NCBI RefSeq assembly: GCF_014650175.1
Contig: NZ_BMUL01000009.1
Coordinates: forward strand, 62,001-126,000
Source of the DNA: Streptomyces termitum
GTDB taxonomy: Bacteria > Actinomycetota > Actinomycetes > Streptomycetales > Streptomycetaceae
DNA length: 64,000 nucleotides
Reading direction: 5' to 3'
The notes below the pieces were generated by a model that was given only the letters and a program-made list of their open reading frames with translations, was not told the origin of the DNA and searched no databases. This document shows, piece by piece, positions 15,097 through 23,188 of this stretch. Position 1 is the first letter of the stretch. Each line of letters begins with the position of its first letter. A program made the translations under genes and the position numbers.

Positions 15097-16557
15097 ATGA
15101 CCGCAGCGGAACCCAGCGCCGGAGCCGCCCCCGGGGCCGCCCCCACGACGGCCAAGCTCAGCCTCCTCACGCTCACCGCCATGGTCGTCGGCTCCATGGT
15201 CGGCGCCGGAGTCTTCTCGCTGCCCCGCCGCTTCGCCCAGGAGACCGGCGTCGCGGGCGCCCTCATCGCCTGGGCCGTCGCCGGCCTCGGCATGCTGATG
15301 CTCGCCTTCGTCTTCCAGACCCTCGCCGTCCGCCGCCCCGACCTGGACGCCGGCGTCTACGCCTACGCCAAGGCCGGCTTCGGCGAGTACCTCGGCTTCT
15401 TCTCCGCCTTCGGCTACTGGGCCAGCGCCTGCGTCGGCAACGTCACCTACTGGGTCCTCATCATGTCGACCCTCGGCGCGCTCGTCCCCGCCCTCGGCGA
15501 CGGCGACACCGCCCTCGCGATCGTCCTCTCCTCCGCCGGACTGTGGGCCTTCTTCCTCCTCGTCCGGCGCGGCGTCAAGGAGGCCGCGGCGATCAACCGG
15601 ATCGTCACGGTCGCCAAGATCGTGCCGATCCTGGTCTTCGTCCTCCTCGCCCTCTTCTGCTTCGAACCCGCCGTCTTCGCCGACAACTTCGGCGGCGCCG
15701 ACTACGCCGGCTCGCTGTTCGACCAGGTCCGCGGCACCATGCTCGCCACCGTCTTCGTCTTCCTCGGCGTCGAGGGCGCCAGCGTCTACTCCCGGCACGC
15801 CAAGCGCCGCGAGGACGTCGGCCGCGCCACCGTCCTCGGCTTCCTCAGCGTCTTCGCCGTCTTCGCCTCGGTCACCATCGTGTCGTACGGCATCCTGCCC
15901 ATGAGCGAGATCGCCGCACTGCGCCAGCCCTCCATGGCCGGCGTCCTGGAGGCCGCCGTCGGCACCTGGGGCAAGGTCTTCGTCTCCGCCGGACTGATCG
16001 TCTCCGTCCTCGGCGCCTACCTCGCCTGGACCCTGATGGCCGCCGAGGTCCTCTTCGTCGCCGCGAAGGACAAGGACATGCCCCGCTTCCTCGGCCGTGC
16101 CACCGCCGACGACGTCCCCGCCCCCGCCCTCCTCCTCACCACCGCGCTCAGCCAGGTCGTCCTCGTCGTCACCGCCTTCTCCGACGACGCCTTCAACTTC
16201 GCCCTCGACCTCACCAGCGCCCTCAGCCTCATCCCCTTCCTGCTGGCCGCCGCCTTCGCCCTCAAGATCGCGCTGCGGCCCCAGGAGCACCGGGTGACCG
16301 GCACGAGCACCCGGACGGAACTCGCCGTCGCCTGCCTCGCCACCCTCTACACCGCCTTCCTGCTGTACGCGGCCGGCCTCACGTTCGTCCTCGTCTCCCT
16401 GATCCTCTACGCCCCCGCCACCCTCCTCTTCGCCCAGGCCCGCCGCGAACAGGGACGGCGCGTCTTCTCACCCCGGGAGGCGGTCCTCTGCGCCGTCTCC
16501 GTCGCCGGCGCCGCCCTCGGCGTCACCGCCCTCGCCGCCGGCTGGATCGAGCTGTGA
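15097..16557 (+). CDS. arcD: Basic amino acid antiporter (arginine:ornithine type, APC superfamily)
   Basis: This 486-residue membrane protein starts at ATG 15097 behind GACGAGG. The first helix motif MVVGSMVGAGVFSLPRR is the APC-family substrate-binding loop, with G-A-G in the broken helix. About 12 hydrophobic segments follow, including the charged turn SRHAKRREDVGRAT typical of the ArcD/LysI group. It should exchange arginine for ornithine across the membrane. The adjacent arginine deiminase gene begins 25 bases downstream and is probably cotranscribed, which supports the substrate. The symbol rests on family and context, since Streptomyces examples are seldom tested. Confidence 0.85.
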   Translation: MTAAEPSAGAAPGAAPTTAKLSLLTLTAMVVGSMVGAGVFSLPRRFAQETGVAGALIAWAVAGLGMLMLAFVFQTLAVRRPDLDAGVYAYAKAGFGEYLGFFSAFGYWASACVGNVTYWVLIMSTLGALVPALGDGDTALAIVLSSAGLWAFFLLVRRGVKEAAAINRIVTVAKIVPILVFVLLALFCFEPAVFADNFGGADYAGSLFDQVRGTMLATVFVFLGVEGASVYSRHAKRREDVGRATVLGFLSVFAVFASVTIVSYGILPMSEIAALRQPSMAGVLEAAVGTWGKVFVSAGLIVSVLGAYLAWTLMAAEVLFVAAKDKDMPRFLGRATADDVPAPALLLTTALSQVVLVVTAFSDDAFNFALDLTSALSLIPFLLAAAFALKIALRPQEHRVTGTSTRTELAVACLATLYTAFLLYAAGLTFVLVSLILYAPATLLFAQARREQGRRVFSPREAVLCAVSVAGAALGVTALAAGWIEL

Positions 16558-16582
16558 ACCACCCCTTCCGGAAAGACCACCG

Positions 16583-17839
16583 ATGACCCCCGACACCCCC
16601 GCGGCCCCCCTCGGCGTCCACTCCGAGGTCGGCCGGCTCCGCAAGGTCCTCGTCTGCTCCCCGGGCCTCGCCCACCGGCGGCTCACCCCCACCAACTCCG
16701 ACGACCTCCTCTTCGACGACGTGATGTGGGTGGAGAACGCCCAGCGCGACCACGCCGACTTCGTCAACAAGATGGTCCAGCGCGGGATCGAGGTCGTCGA
16801 ACTGCACAACCTGCTCACCGAGACCATGGCCATCCCCGAGGCCAGGGCCTGGCTCCTCGACCGCAAGATCATCGCCAACGAGGTCGGCCTCGGCCTCATC
16901 GACGGGACCCGCGCCTTCCTCGACTCCCTCGCCCCCCGCGCGCTCACCGACCACCTCATCGGCGGCCTGTCCACCGCCGACCTGCCCGAGGACTTCCGCT
17001 CCGGCTACGACGCCCTCGCCCGCGAGGGCGTCGGCGCCCGCGAATACCTGATGCCGCCGCTGCCCAACACCCTCTACACCCGCGACACCACCTGCTGGCT
17101 CTACGGCGGCCTCACCCTCAACCCGCTCTACTGGCCCGCCCGGCACGGCGAGACCCTCCTCATGAAGGCCGTCTACACCCACCACCCCGACTACAAGGAC
17201 GCCACCGTCTGGTGGGGCGACCCCGAACGGGACTGGGGCCAGGCCACCTTCGAGGGCGGCGACATCATGCCCGTCGGCAACGGCGTCGTCCTCATGGGCA
17301 TGAGCGAACGGACCTCCCGCCAGGCCATCACCCAGGTCGCCCGCGCCCTCTTCGAGCGGGGCGCCGCCGAGCACGTCGTCGTCGCCGGGATGCCGAAGCT
17401 GCGCTCCGCCATGCACCTGGACACCGTCTTCACCTTCGCCGACCGGGACGTCGTCACCCTCTACCCGAGGATCGTCGGCGCCGTGCACACCTTCTCGCTG
17501 CGGCCCTCCGACCGCGCCCCCGGCATCGAGATCACCGACGAGGGGGACACCCCGTTCACCGACGTCGTCGCCAAGGCCCTCGGCCTCCCCGGCCTCCGCG
17601 TCATCGAGACCGGCGGCGACGTCTACGCCTCCGAACGCCAGCAGTGGGACAGCGGCAACAACGCCGTCGCCCTGGAACCCGGCGTGGTCGTCACCTACGA
17701 CCGCAACACCCAGACCAACACCCTGCTGCGCAAGGCCGGGATCGAGGTCGTCACCATCGTCGGCGCCGAACTCGGCCGCGGACGCGGCGGCGGCCACTGC
17801 ATGACCTGCCCCCTCGTCCGCGACCCGGTCGACTTCTGA
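16583..17839 (+). CDS. arcA: Arginine deiminase
   Basis: This 418-residue enzyme hydrolyses arginine to citrulline and ammonia, the first step of the ADI pathway. Diagnostic segments are LGVHSEVGRLRKVLV at the N terminus and PNTLYTRDTTCW. FEGGDIMPVG holds the Asp/Glu substrate site, and MHLDTVFTFADRD holds the catalytic His. The C-terminal GRGGGHCMTCPL carries nucleophile Cys406. The length is standard for the family. GGAAAG at 16569-16574 serves as ribosome site. The catabolic ornithine transcarbamylase and carbamate kinase (arcB, arcC) are absent here, so citrulline must go elsewhere. It forms a two-gene unit with the antiporter. Confidence 0.95.
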   Translation: MTPDTPAAPLGVHSEVGRLRKVLVCSPGLAHRRLTPTNSDDLLFDDVMWVENAQRDHADFVNKMVQRGIEVVELHNLLTETMAIPEARAWLLDRKIIANEVGLGLIDGTRAFLDSLAPRALTDHLIGGLSTADLPEDFRSGYDALAREGVGAREYLMPPLPNTLYTRDTTCWLYGGLTLNPLYWPARHGETLLMKAVYTHHPDYKDATVWWGDPERDWGQATFEGGDIMPVGNGVVLMGMSERTSRQAITQVARALFERGAAEHVVVAGMPKLRSAMHLDTVFTFADRDVVTLYPRIVGAVHTFSLRPSDRAPGIEITDEGDTPFTDVVAKALGLPGLRVIETGGDVYASERQQWDSGNNAVALEPGVVVTYDRNTQTNTLLRKAGIEVVTIVGAELGRGRGGGHCMTCPLVRDPVDF

Positions 17840-17881
17840 CCCCTGCCACCCCCGCCGCCGGTACGGCCCCGCCGCCCCGCC

Positions 17882-17971
17882 GAGTCCGTCTACGTCCGGG
17901 ACCCCGACGGCAACGCCGTCGAACTCCGCTGGTACCCGCAGGACCTTCCGGACGGCGGGGCCGGGAACTGA
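17882..17971 (+). pseudogene. C-terminal remnant of a VOC/glyoxalase-family gene
   Basis: In frame from 17882, the peptide ESVYVRDPDGNAVELRWYP, followed by ten further residues and TGA (17969-17971), is the typical last strand of a glyoxalase/bleomycin-resistance module. The D-P-D-G-N-x-x-E-L motif with its metal-binding Glu is present. Nothing upstream matches the rest of a VOC domain, since arcA ends at 17839. About 30 residues of a roughly 120-residue protein survive, so this is a deletion relic. There is no start codon or ribosome site of its own. Confidence 0.7.
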
Positions 17972-18006
17972 CGCCCCGGCCCCGCCCGGCCTGGCAGGCT
18001 GCCGTC

Positions 18007-18429
18007 ATGACCGACGACACCTGGACCACCGTCACCCGCCTCCGCGACCGGCTCGCCGCCCACCAGGACCTCCCGCCCTCCCAGGAGATCCTGGTGCGCG
18101 TCCTCAAGCTCTCCGAGGAGGTTGGGGAGGCGGCGCAGGCGGTCATCGGCGCCACCGGGCAGAACCCCCGCAAGGGCACCAGCCACACCTGGCGGGACGT
18201 CGAGGCGGAGCTCTGCGACGTCGCCATCACGGCGATGGTGGCCCTCCGCACCCTCACCCCGGACGCCCCCGAGGTCTTCGCCGCCCACCTGCGCCGGGTC
18301 GCGGCCCGCCTGGAGGAGAGCACCCCTCGCGGAGCGGAGCGTGCGTCACGGAGCGGAGCGGTGCTCACGGAGGGGGCCCGTGATCCTGGGAAGGATCAGT
18401 GCTCGCAGAGTGAGAACTCCCGCTCGTAG
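18007..18429 (+). CDS. MazG-like NTP pyrophosphohydrolase family protein with run-on tail
   Basis: This 140-residue protein starts at ATG 18007. The all-alpha MazG-like core is clear: ILVRVLKLSEEVGEAAQAVIG has the E-E-x-x-E metal motif, and the second half WRDVEAELCDVAITAMVAL has E-x-x-D. Relatives end soon after the helix corresponding to HLRRVAARLEES, at about 105 residues. Here about 35 further low-complexity residues follow, encoded by a repeat-rich stretch. They overlap the 3' end of the convergent DUF4246 gene by 34 bases. The tail looks like loss of an earlier stop. The usual role is hydrolysis of non-canonical NTPs, and it is cytosolic. Confidence 0.8.
   Translation: MTDDTWTTVTRLRDRLAAHQDLPPSQEILVRVLKLSEEVGEAAQAVIGATGQNPRKGTSHTWRDVEAELCDVAITAMVALRTLTPDAPEVFAAHLRRVAARLEESTPRGAERASRSGAVLTEGARDPGKDQCSQSENSRS
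18318..18366. repeat. Direct repeats inside a hairpin at the MazG-like 3' end
   Basis: GAGCACC (18318-18324) and GGTGCTC (18360-18366) are exact inverted arms. Between them the 12-mer CGGAGCGGAGCG occurs twice (18330-18341 and 18349-18360). The arms could act as a terminator or hairpin, and they lie within the unusual coding tail. Confidence 0.65.
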
Positions 18430-19914
18430 AGCTTCTCGTTGTGCTCGTCGACGAAGAACTTCCGCTCCTTCATGAGCTCCTCGCGGTAGCCCTTCGCCTC
18501 CTCCGGCGTCATGGTCGAGGTGGCGGCCCAGGGCTGCTGCGGCGGCACGTCGGAGGTCGAGACGATCCTCCGCGCGGGGTCGACGAGGAAGAACGCGAGG
18601 ATCTTGCGGTGCCCCGGACGGCTCGGGTCCGCGAGCCGGAACGGCTCGACGCGGTGCTGGAGGACGTTCGGGAAGGCCAGGCAGCGGCCCTCCGGAGTGG
18701 GCACCGACCCCAGCACCTGGTTGAGCGCGTCCTCGTTCTCCAGACCGTAGACCTCGCGCACCCCGTCGTCGTCGTTCTGCTCGTAGGCCGGGTCGTCGAG
18801 CGCCGCGCGGAAGCCGAGGCGGCTCTCGGTGATGTTCTCGCTGTCCCAGTAGTAGAGGCAGGTCGAGACGATGCGCTCGTTCAGCATGCCCTCGACGTGC
18901 CAGGAGCCGCCCGCGTACTCGGGCCGCTCCGGGGTCAGGTGGAGGGTGGCGAGCTTGACGATGACCTGGAGGCGGCGCCCGCTCAGGCGGACCCGGTCGG
19001 ACCCGGTCGGACCCGGTCGGAACCTCGGGCGCGGTGAACTCCGGGGCGTCCGGGACGATCGGGACGCGGGTCTCCCACCACTCGTCCTGGGCCAGTTCCC
19101 ACGCCTCGACGGCCGCCTCGTAGGCCTCCTCGTCGGCATGGTCCGACTCCTCCGGGTGCTCCGGCTCGGGGCCGTACCAGCCGTGCGGATCGGCCTCGAT
19201 CCGCAGGGGGCGGGGGTGGCGCAGGTCGGTGAGCACGTTCTCCAGCAGCGGGAGCACCCGCCCGAACAGCTCCGGCAGGACGGCGGCCAGCTCGCGGTGC
19301 CGCTCGGGATGGACGTTGTTGACGTACGAGGCGAAGACGGCCTCGCCCCCGTCGCTGACGTCCACGTCCGTGGGGAGCCACTGGAAGCGCTCCGAGAACT
19401 CGTGCTTCGTGTAGGGGTCCGTCGGGTTCCGCCAGGCCCGCTCGGGCGCCCCGCTCACCTCCCGCACCAGGCAGAACAGCGAGGGGTGCACCAGGTCGAG
19501 GACCTGCCCGCCGGAGCCGGGATGCCAGTCCCGCTCCTCCTCGGGGACGTCCTCCAGGACCCGGACCGCCGCGCGCAGCCGCGCCCCGAGGTCCTCGCCG
19601 ATCAGGGAGTCCGACTGCCAGACGCCGTCGACGGCGGACACCTCGGCGCCGGTGGAGCCGTCCCGCAGCGCCGCGTAGTGGGCGAGTTCGGCGAGGACGT
19701 AGCGGACCTGCGCCTCGGTGAGGCCCTGGTCGAGCGCCTCACGGGTCCACCGGGCCACGATGCCCGCGTCGCGCGCCTTGTCGGCCCATCCGGGCTTCTC
19801 CCGTATGTGCGCGCTGCACCGTGTCATCTCGACCTCCCGCAGGGTCCGGGGCGTCGCGAACGGCAGGGAGCGGGTGGTGTGGAAGGGCAGCGGGAATGCG
19901 GACGGGGCGGTCAA
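18396..19914 (-). pseudogene. DUF4246 protein gene split by a frameshift in a 10-bp repeat
   Basis: The start is TTG 19914 with GGAGG ten bases upstream. The first frame gives about 300 residues, including TLREVEMTRCSAHIREKPGW, DLVHPSLFCLVREVSG and WLPTDVDVSDGGEAVFASYV, which are DUF4246 hallmarks. It then runs into arginine/proline-rich nonsense. A second frame continues perfectly from RLSGRRLQVIVKLATLHLTP to the stop at 18396. It contains GGSWHVEGMLNERI and NVLQHRVEPF, with spaced H-x-E and H residues like a metal site. The switch lies in three copies of a 10-bp unit (18991-19020). Two or five copies would restore one roughly 500-residue frame. It could be phase-variable, a recent null, or a sequencing error. 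Confidence 0.85.
18991..19020. repeat. 10-bp tandem repeat, three copies, within the DUF4246 gene
   Basis: ACCCGGTCGG is repeated exactly three times. The unit length is not a multiple of three, so each gain or loss of one copy changes the reading frame. With two copies the sense strand reads EVPTGSDRVRLSGRRLQVIV, joining both halves of the protein smoothly. Confidence 0.95.
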
Positions 19915-19960
19915 TGCTCTCGGTCCTCCGGTCGGTGGGCGCGGTGCCGCGAAGACTATG

Positions 19961-21574
19961 TCAGCGCGCCGACACGGCGGACGCGTCCTCGGACCGGCCC
20001 TCCGCCGGACCCCCGTCCGTGTCCCCGGCCGCGCCCCGGGTCTCAGGGGGAAGGCCGGTGTCCGCGCCGACGGGGGCGTGGGTCCCGGTCCGGGCGCGCA
20101 GCCGGGCCCCGGCGGCGTCCAGGCCGGTGAACACGACGGTCTTGCCGTGCCGGGCGTAGGCCGCCTCGACCGCGTCCAGGGCGGCGACGGCGGAGGTGTC
20201 CCAGACCCGCGCGGCGGAGAGGTCGATCACCACCCGGTCCGGGTCGCCCGCGTGGTCGAAGCGGTCGGCGAACTCCTCGGCCGAGCCGAAGAACAGCTGG
20301 CCGCCGACCCGGTGGACGACGGTCGTGCCGTCCGGGTCGGTGACCGAGGTGACCTCGGTCCGCCGGGCCACCCGCCCGGCGAAGACGACCGCCGCCAGGA
20401 CCGTGCCGACGACGACGCCGACGGCGAGGTTGTGGGAGACCAGCACGCAGCCCAGGGTGACCAGCATGACGACGGTCTCCCCGACCGGCATCCGCCGCAG
20501 GGTGGCCGGGGCCACCGACCGCCAGTCGAAGGCGGTGACCGACACGATGACCATGACCGCCACCAGCGCGGCCATCGGGATCTTCGAGACGACCGGCCCG
20601 AGGACGATGCACAGCACCATCAGGAACACGCCGGAGAGGAAGGTCGAGAGCCGGGTGCGGGCGCCGGCCACCTTCACGTTCATCATCGTCTGGCCGATCA
20701 CGGCGCAGCCGCCCATGCCGCCGAGCAGCCCGGTGACGACGTTCGCGACGCCCTGGCCGACCGACTCGCGGGTCTTGTTCGACGGGGTGTCCGTCAGGTC
20801 GTCGACGAGCTTCGCGGTGAGCAGCGACTCCACGAGCCCGACGAGGGCGACGGCGAAGGCGTACGGGGCGATCGTCGCCAGCGTGCCGAGCGTGAGCGGC
20901 ACGTCGGGCAGGCCCGGCACCGGCAGCGCCGTGGGCAGCGCGCCCCGGTCGCCGACGGTCGGCACCGCGATCCCGGCGGCGACCGTGACCAGGGTCAGGA
21001 CGGCGATCGTGACCAGCGGCGCGGGCACCGCCCTCGTCACCCTCGGGAAGAGGACCAGCAGCACGATCCCGGCCGCGATCAGCGCGTACACCGCCCACGG
21101 CACGTTCCGCGTCTCGGGCAGCTGGGCCAGGAAGACGAGGGCGGCCAGCGAGTTGACGGAGCCGACGAGGACCGGACGCGGCACGAACCGCATCAGTTTC
21201 GCCACCCCCACGAGCCCCAGGACGATCTGGAAGAGGCCGGCCAGGATGACCGTGGCGATGAGGAACTGCACGCCGTGCTCGCGGTTGACGGGCGCGATCA
21301 CCAGCGCGACGGCGCCCGTCGCGGCCGAGATCATCGCCCGCCGCCCGCCGACGATCGCGGTGGTGACGGCCATCGTGAACGAGGCGAAGAGGCCGAGCGC
21401 CGGATCGACGCCGGCGATCACCGAGAAGGCGATGGCCTCCGGGATCAGCGCCAGCGCGACGACCAGCCCCGCCAGCACCTCGGTGCGCCACACCCGGGGG
21501 TCCCGCAGCCAGTCGGGCAGCGGGCCGCGCGGCCGGGACACGGGGGAGGAGGGGACGGGGGCGGCGGAAGGCAC
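19961..21574 (-). CDS. SulP family anion transporter with STAS domain (second copy)
   Basis: This 537-residue membrane protein has the SulP opening LAGLVVALALIPEAIAFSVIAG, then SAATGAVALVI, GLVESLLTAKLVDDLT and GGMGGCAVIGQTMMNVK. The substrate-region motifs resemble bacterial YbaR/BicA-like members more than the copy at 8549. A C-terminal STAS domain lies around residues 400-500 (VHRVGGQLFFGSAEEF, VVIDLSAARVWDTSAV), followed by an acidic disordered tail. Ten or more hydrophobic helices are visible. The substrate may be bicarbonate or sulfate. It follows the broken DUF4246 gene on the same strand with a short gap. Confidence 0.9.
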   Translation of the reverse strand: MPSAAPVPSSPVSRPRGPLPDWLRDPRVWRTEVLAGLVVALALIPEAIAFSVIAGVDPALGLFASFTMAVTTAIVGGRRAMISAATGAVALVIAPVNREHGVQFLIATVILAGLFQIVLGLVGVAKLMRFVPRPVLVGSVNSLAALVFLAQLPETRNVPWAVYALIAAGIVLLVLFPRVTRAVPAPLVTIAVLTLVTVAAGIAVPTVGDRGALPTALPVPGLPDVPLTLGTLATIAPYAFAVALVGLVESLLTAKLVDDLTDTPSNKTRESVGQGVANVVTGLLGGMGGCAVIGQTMMNVKVAGARTRLSTFLSGVFLMVLCIVLGPVVSKIPMAALVAVMVIVSVTAFDWRSVAPATLRRMPVGETVVMLVTLGCVLVSHNLAVGVVVGTVLAAVVFAGRVARRTEVTSVTDPDGTTVVHRVGGQLFFGSAEEFADRFDHAGDPDRVVIDLSAARVWDTSAVAALDAVEAAYARHGKTVVFTGLDAAGARLRARTGTHAPVGADTGLPPETRGAAGDTDGGPAEGRSEDASAVSAR

Positions 21575-21725
21575 GGGAGGGCGACCTTGTCGTACGGAGG
21601 GGGCGGGAGGCGGCGGCCGGGGAGCCCGGCGACCCGAGGACTTTACCGTCAGCCCGCCCGTGTGCCCTCACGCCTCCGGGCCCGTGCCGTCCGGGCTCCG
21701 CCGTTCCCGCCGCCCTCGCGCGCGG

Positions 21726-22205
21726 TCAGCCCTCGCGTACGGGGTGCTTGCTCAGGATCGACACCCGGTTGAAGGCGTTGATGGCGATGGCGACCCAGAT
21801 CACGGCGGAGAGCGCGTCGTCGTCCAGCACCTCGCGGGCCTCGGCGTAGGCCCGCTCCTGGGCGCCCGCGTCCGACGGGTGGGTGGTGGCCTCGGCGAGG
21901 GCGAGGGCGGCCCGCTCGCGCGGGGTGAACAGCTCGGTGTCCCGCCAGGCGGCGAGCACGCCGAGCCGGCGGGTGGTCTCGCCGGCGCGGAGCGCGGCGC
22001 GGGTGTGCACGTCGAGGCAGGAGGCGCAGCCGTTGAGCTGGGAGACCCGGAGGTTGACCAGCTCGACGAGGATCCGGTCGAGACCGGCCTCGGAGGCGGT
22101 GGTCCGCACGGCCTCGGCGGTCCGGACGAGGGCCCGGTAGGCGTCCGGACTCTGCTTGTCGAGATAGATCCGCTGCCCGCCGGAGGCCCGCACGGTGTCA
22201 CTCAC
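21726..22205 (-). CDS. AhpD-like carboxymuconolactone decarboxylase family protein
   Basis: This 159-residue protein starts at GTG 22205, behind AAGGAGCGGACA. The redox motif C-A-S-C-L-D-V-H (about residues 66-73) with upstream LVNLRVSQLNG is the AhpD core, in which the two cysteines and the following His carry out peroxide or thiol chemistry. The C-terminal helix AVIWVAIAINAFNRVSI is also typical. Expected roles are alkylhydroperoxidase or disulfide relay in oxidative stress. An AT-rich dyad in the otherwise GC-rich upstream region (22270-22287) suggests specific repression. Confidence 0.88.
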   Translation of the reverse strand: MSDTVRASGGQRIYLDKQSPDAYRALVRTAEAVRTTASEAGLDRILVELVNLRVSQLNGCASCLDVHTRAALRAGETTRRLGVLAAWRDTELFTPRERAALALAEATTHPSDAGAQERAYAEAREVLDDDALSAVIWVAIAINAFNRVSILSKHPVREG

Positions 22206-22269
22206 TGTCCGCTCCTTCACCCGCGCCCCGCGCGTGTCACGTGGCGCGGTGCCATCATCCCCCGAGAGT

Positions 22270-22287
22270 TTGTTGAAAATCAAACAA
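22270..22287. promoter_or_regulatory. AT-rich operator-like dyad upstream of the AhpD-like gene
   Basis: TTGTTGAA-AA-TCAAACAA gives six of eight paired positions around a two-base centre and stands out in roughly 70 percent GC surroundings. Its position, 65 bases before the GTG start on the minus strand, suits a MarR- or TetR-type repressor. No regulator gene is adjacent. Confidence 0.45.
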
Positions 22288-22322
22288 CCTGGTTCGGGCG
22301 GACGTCGGACCGCCGGTGGAGG

Positions 22323-23102
22323 TCAGACGGTGAGCCGGTCCGGCGCGACCGGCGCCGGGCCGAGACCGATCCGGGTGAACTCCTCGAAGCGGAGGATCCG
22401 GAGGCGTTCGGCCTCCGGGAGGCGGGCGTAGACGCCGGGGAGGGGCCGCTCGCGCGCGACCTCGCCGCGGTGCGCGAGGATCGCCCGCCACTTCACGCCG
22501 ACCCACGGCATGACGTCGACACGGGTGGTCACGTACGCGTCGTCCACCGCGAGCACGCTCTTGCCCACGGCCTCCAGGAGCGGACCGAGCGGGCCCGTGC
22601 CCGACCGGGAATGGGTGGCCGCGTACAGGGCGGACGGCCGCCACGGCGGCCCCGCCCCGGGATACAGCCCCGCGTGCCCGGCGGCCTCGGTCGCCAGCAG
22701 GGCGATCCGGTGCGTCCGTACGTGGTCGGGGTGGCCCGTCAGCTGCCCCACCGCGTCGTGCGTGACGACGACGTCGGGCCTGAAGTCGCGCAGGTGGGCG
22801 ACGAGCCGGCCGACGGCCTCGTCGAGGGGCGCGTCGACCAGGCGGGTCCCGCCGGGAGCCGCCTCGGGGTCACGGGCGTCGCCGTAGCCCAGCAGGCGCG
22901 GGGCACCGGCACCGAGGACGGCGAGGGCGTCGGCCAGCTCGGGGACGCGGCGGCTGCCCGGCGCCCAGGTGGCGGTGACGACCGCCGTACGGGCCCCGGC
23001 GGCGGCGTGCTGGGCGAGCACCCCGCCCGCGAGCAGGCTCTCGTCGTCGGGGTGCGCGAAGATCCCCATCAGGCTGGGGGGACCGGGCGTCGGATCCGTC
23101 AC
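22323..23102 (-). CDS. PIG-L family deacetylase
   Basis: This 259-residue protein starts at GTG 23102 with AAAGGAA upstream. The zinc motif A-H-P-D-D-E (about residues 16-21) and the later H-P-D-H (GHPDHVRTHRIA) are complete. The family removes acetyl groups from GlcNAc-containing molecules, as MshB, BshB or antibiotic deacetylases do. Short length and lack of a signal peptide point to a cytosolic enzyme. It is not clearly MshB, since the neighbourhood gives no mycothiol genes. The substrate is unknown. Confidence 0.88.
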   Translation of the reverse strand: MTDPTPGPPSLMGIFAHPDDESLLAGGVLAQHAAAGARTAVVTATWAPGSRRVPELADALAVLGAGAPRLLGYGDARDPEAAPGGTRLVDAPLDEAVGRLVAHLRDFRPDVVVTHDAVGQLTGHPDHVRTHRIALLATEAAGHAGLYPGAGPPWRPSALYAATHSRSGTGPLGPLLEAVGKSVLAVDDAYVTTRVDVMPWVGVKWRAILAHRGEVARERPLPGVYARLPEAERLRILRFEEFTRIGLGPAPVAPDRLTV

Positions 23103-23167
23103 GGAGTTCCTTTCCGGGAGCCGTTCCGGCGGAGGGAAAATCCAACAGCCCCTTCCGCCCGTGTGGT

Positions 23168-23173
23168 TATAGT
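23168..23173 (+). promoter_or_regulatory. -10-like TATAGT before the esterase gene
   Basis: TATAGT is near-consensus and lies 16 bases before GTG 23189 and 43 before ATG 23216. The -35 region (around 23144-23150) is poor. Its position favours the ATG as true start, or a very short leader. Confidence 0.35.
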
Positions 23174-23188
23174 TCCGGTCAGCGTCGC

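Noticed and set aside
18991..19020. Programmed ribosomal frameshift in the DUF4246 gene
   Set aside because: There is no slippery heptamer. The frame break coincides with a 10-bp tandem repeat, so replication slippage or a sequencing error is simpler.
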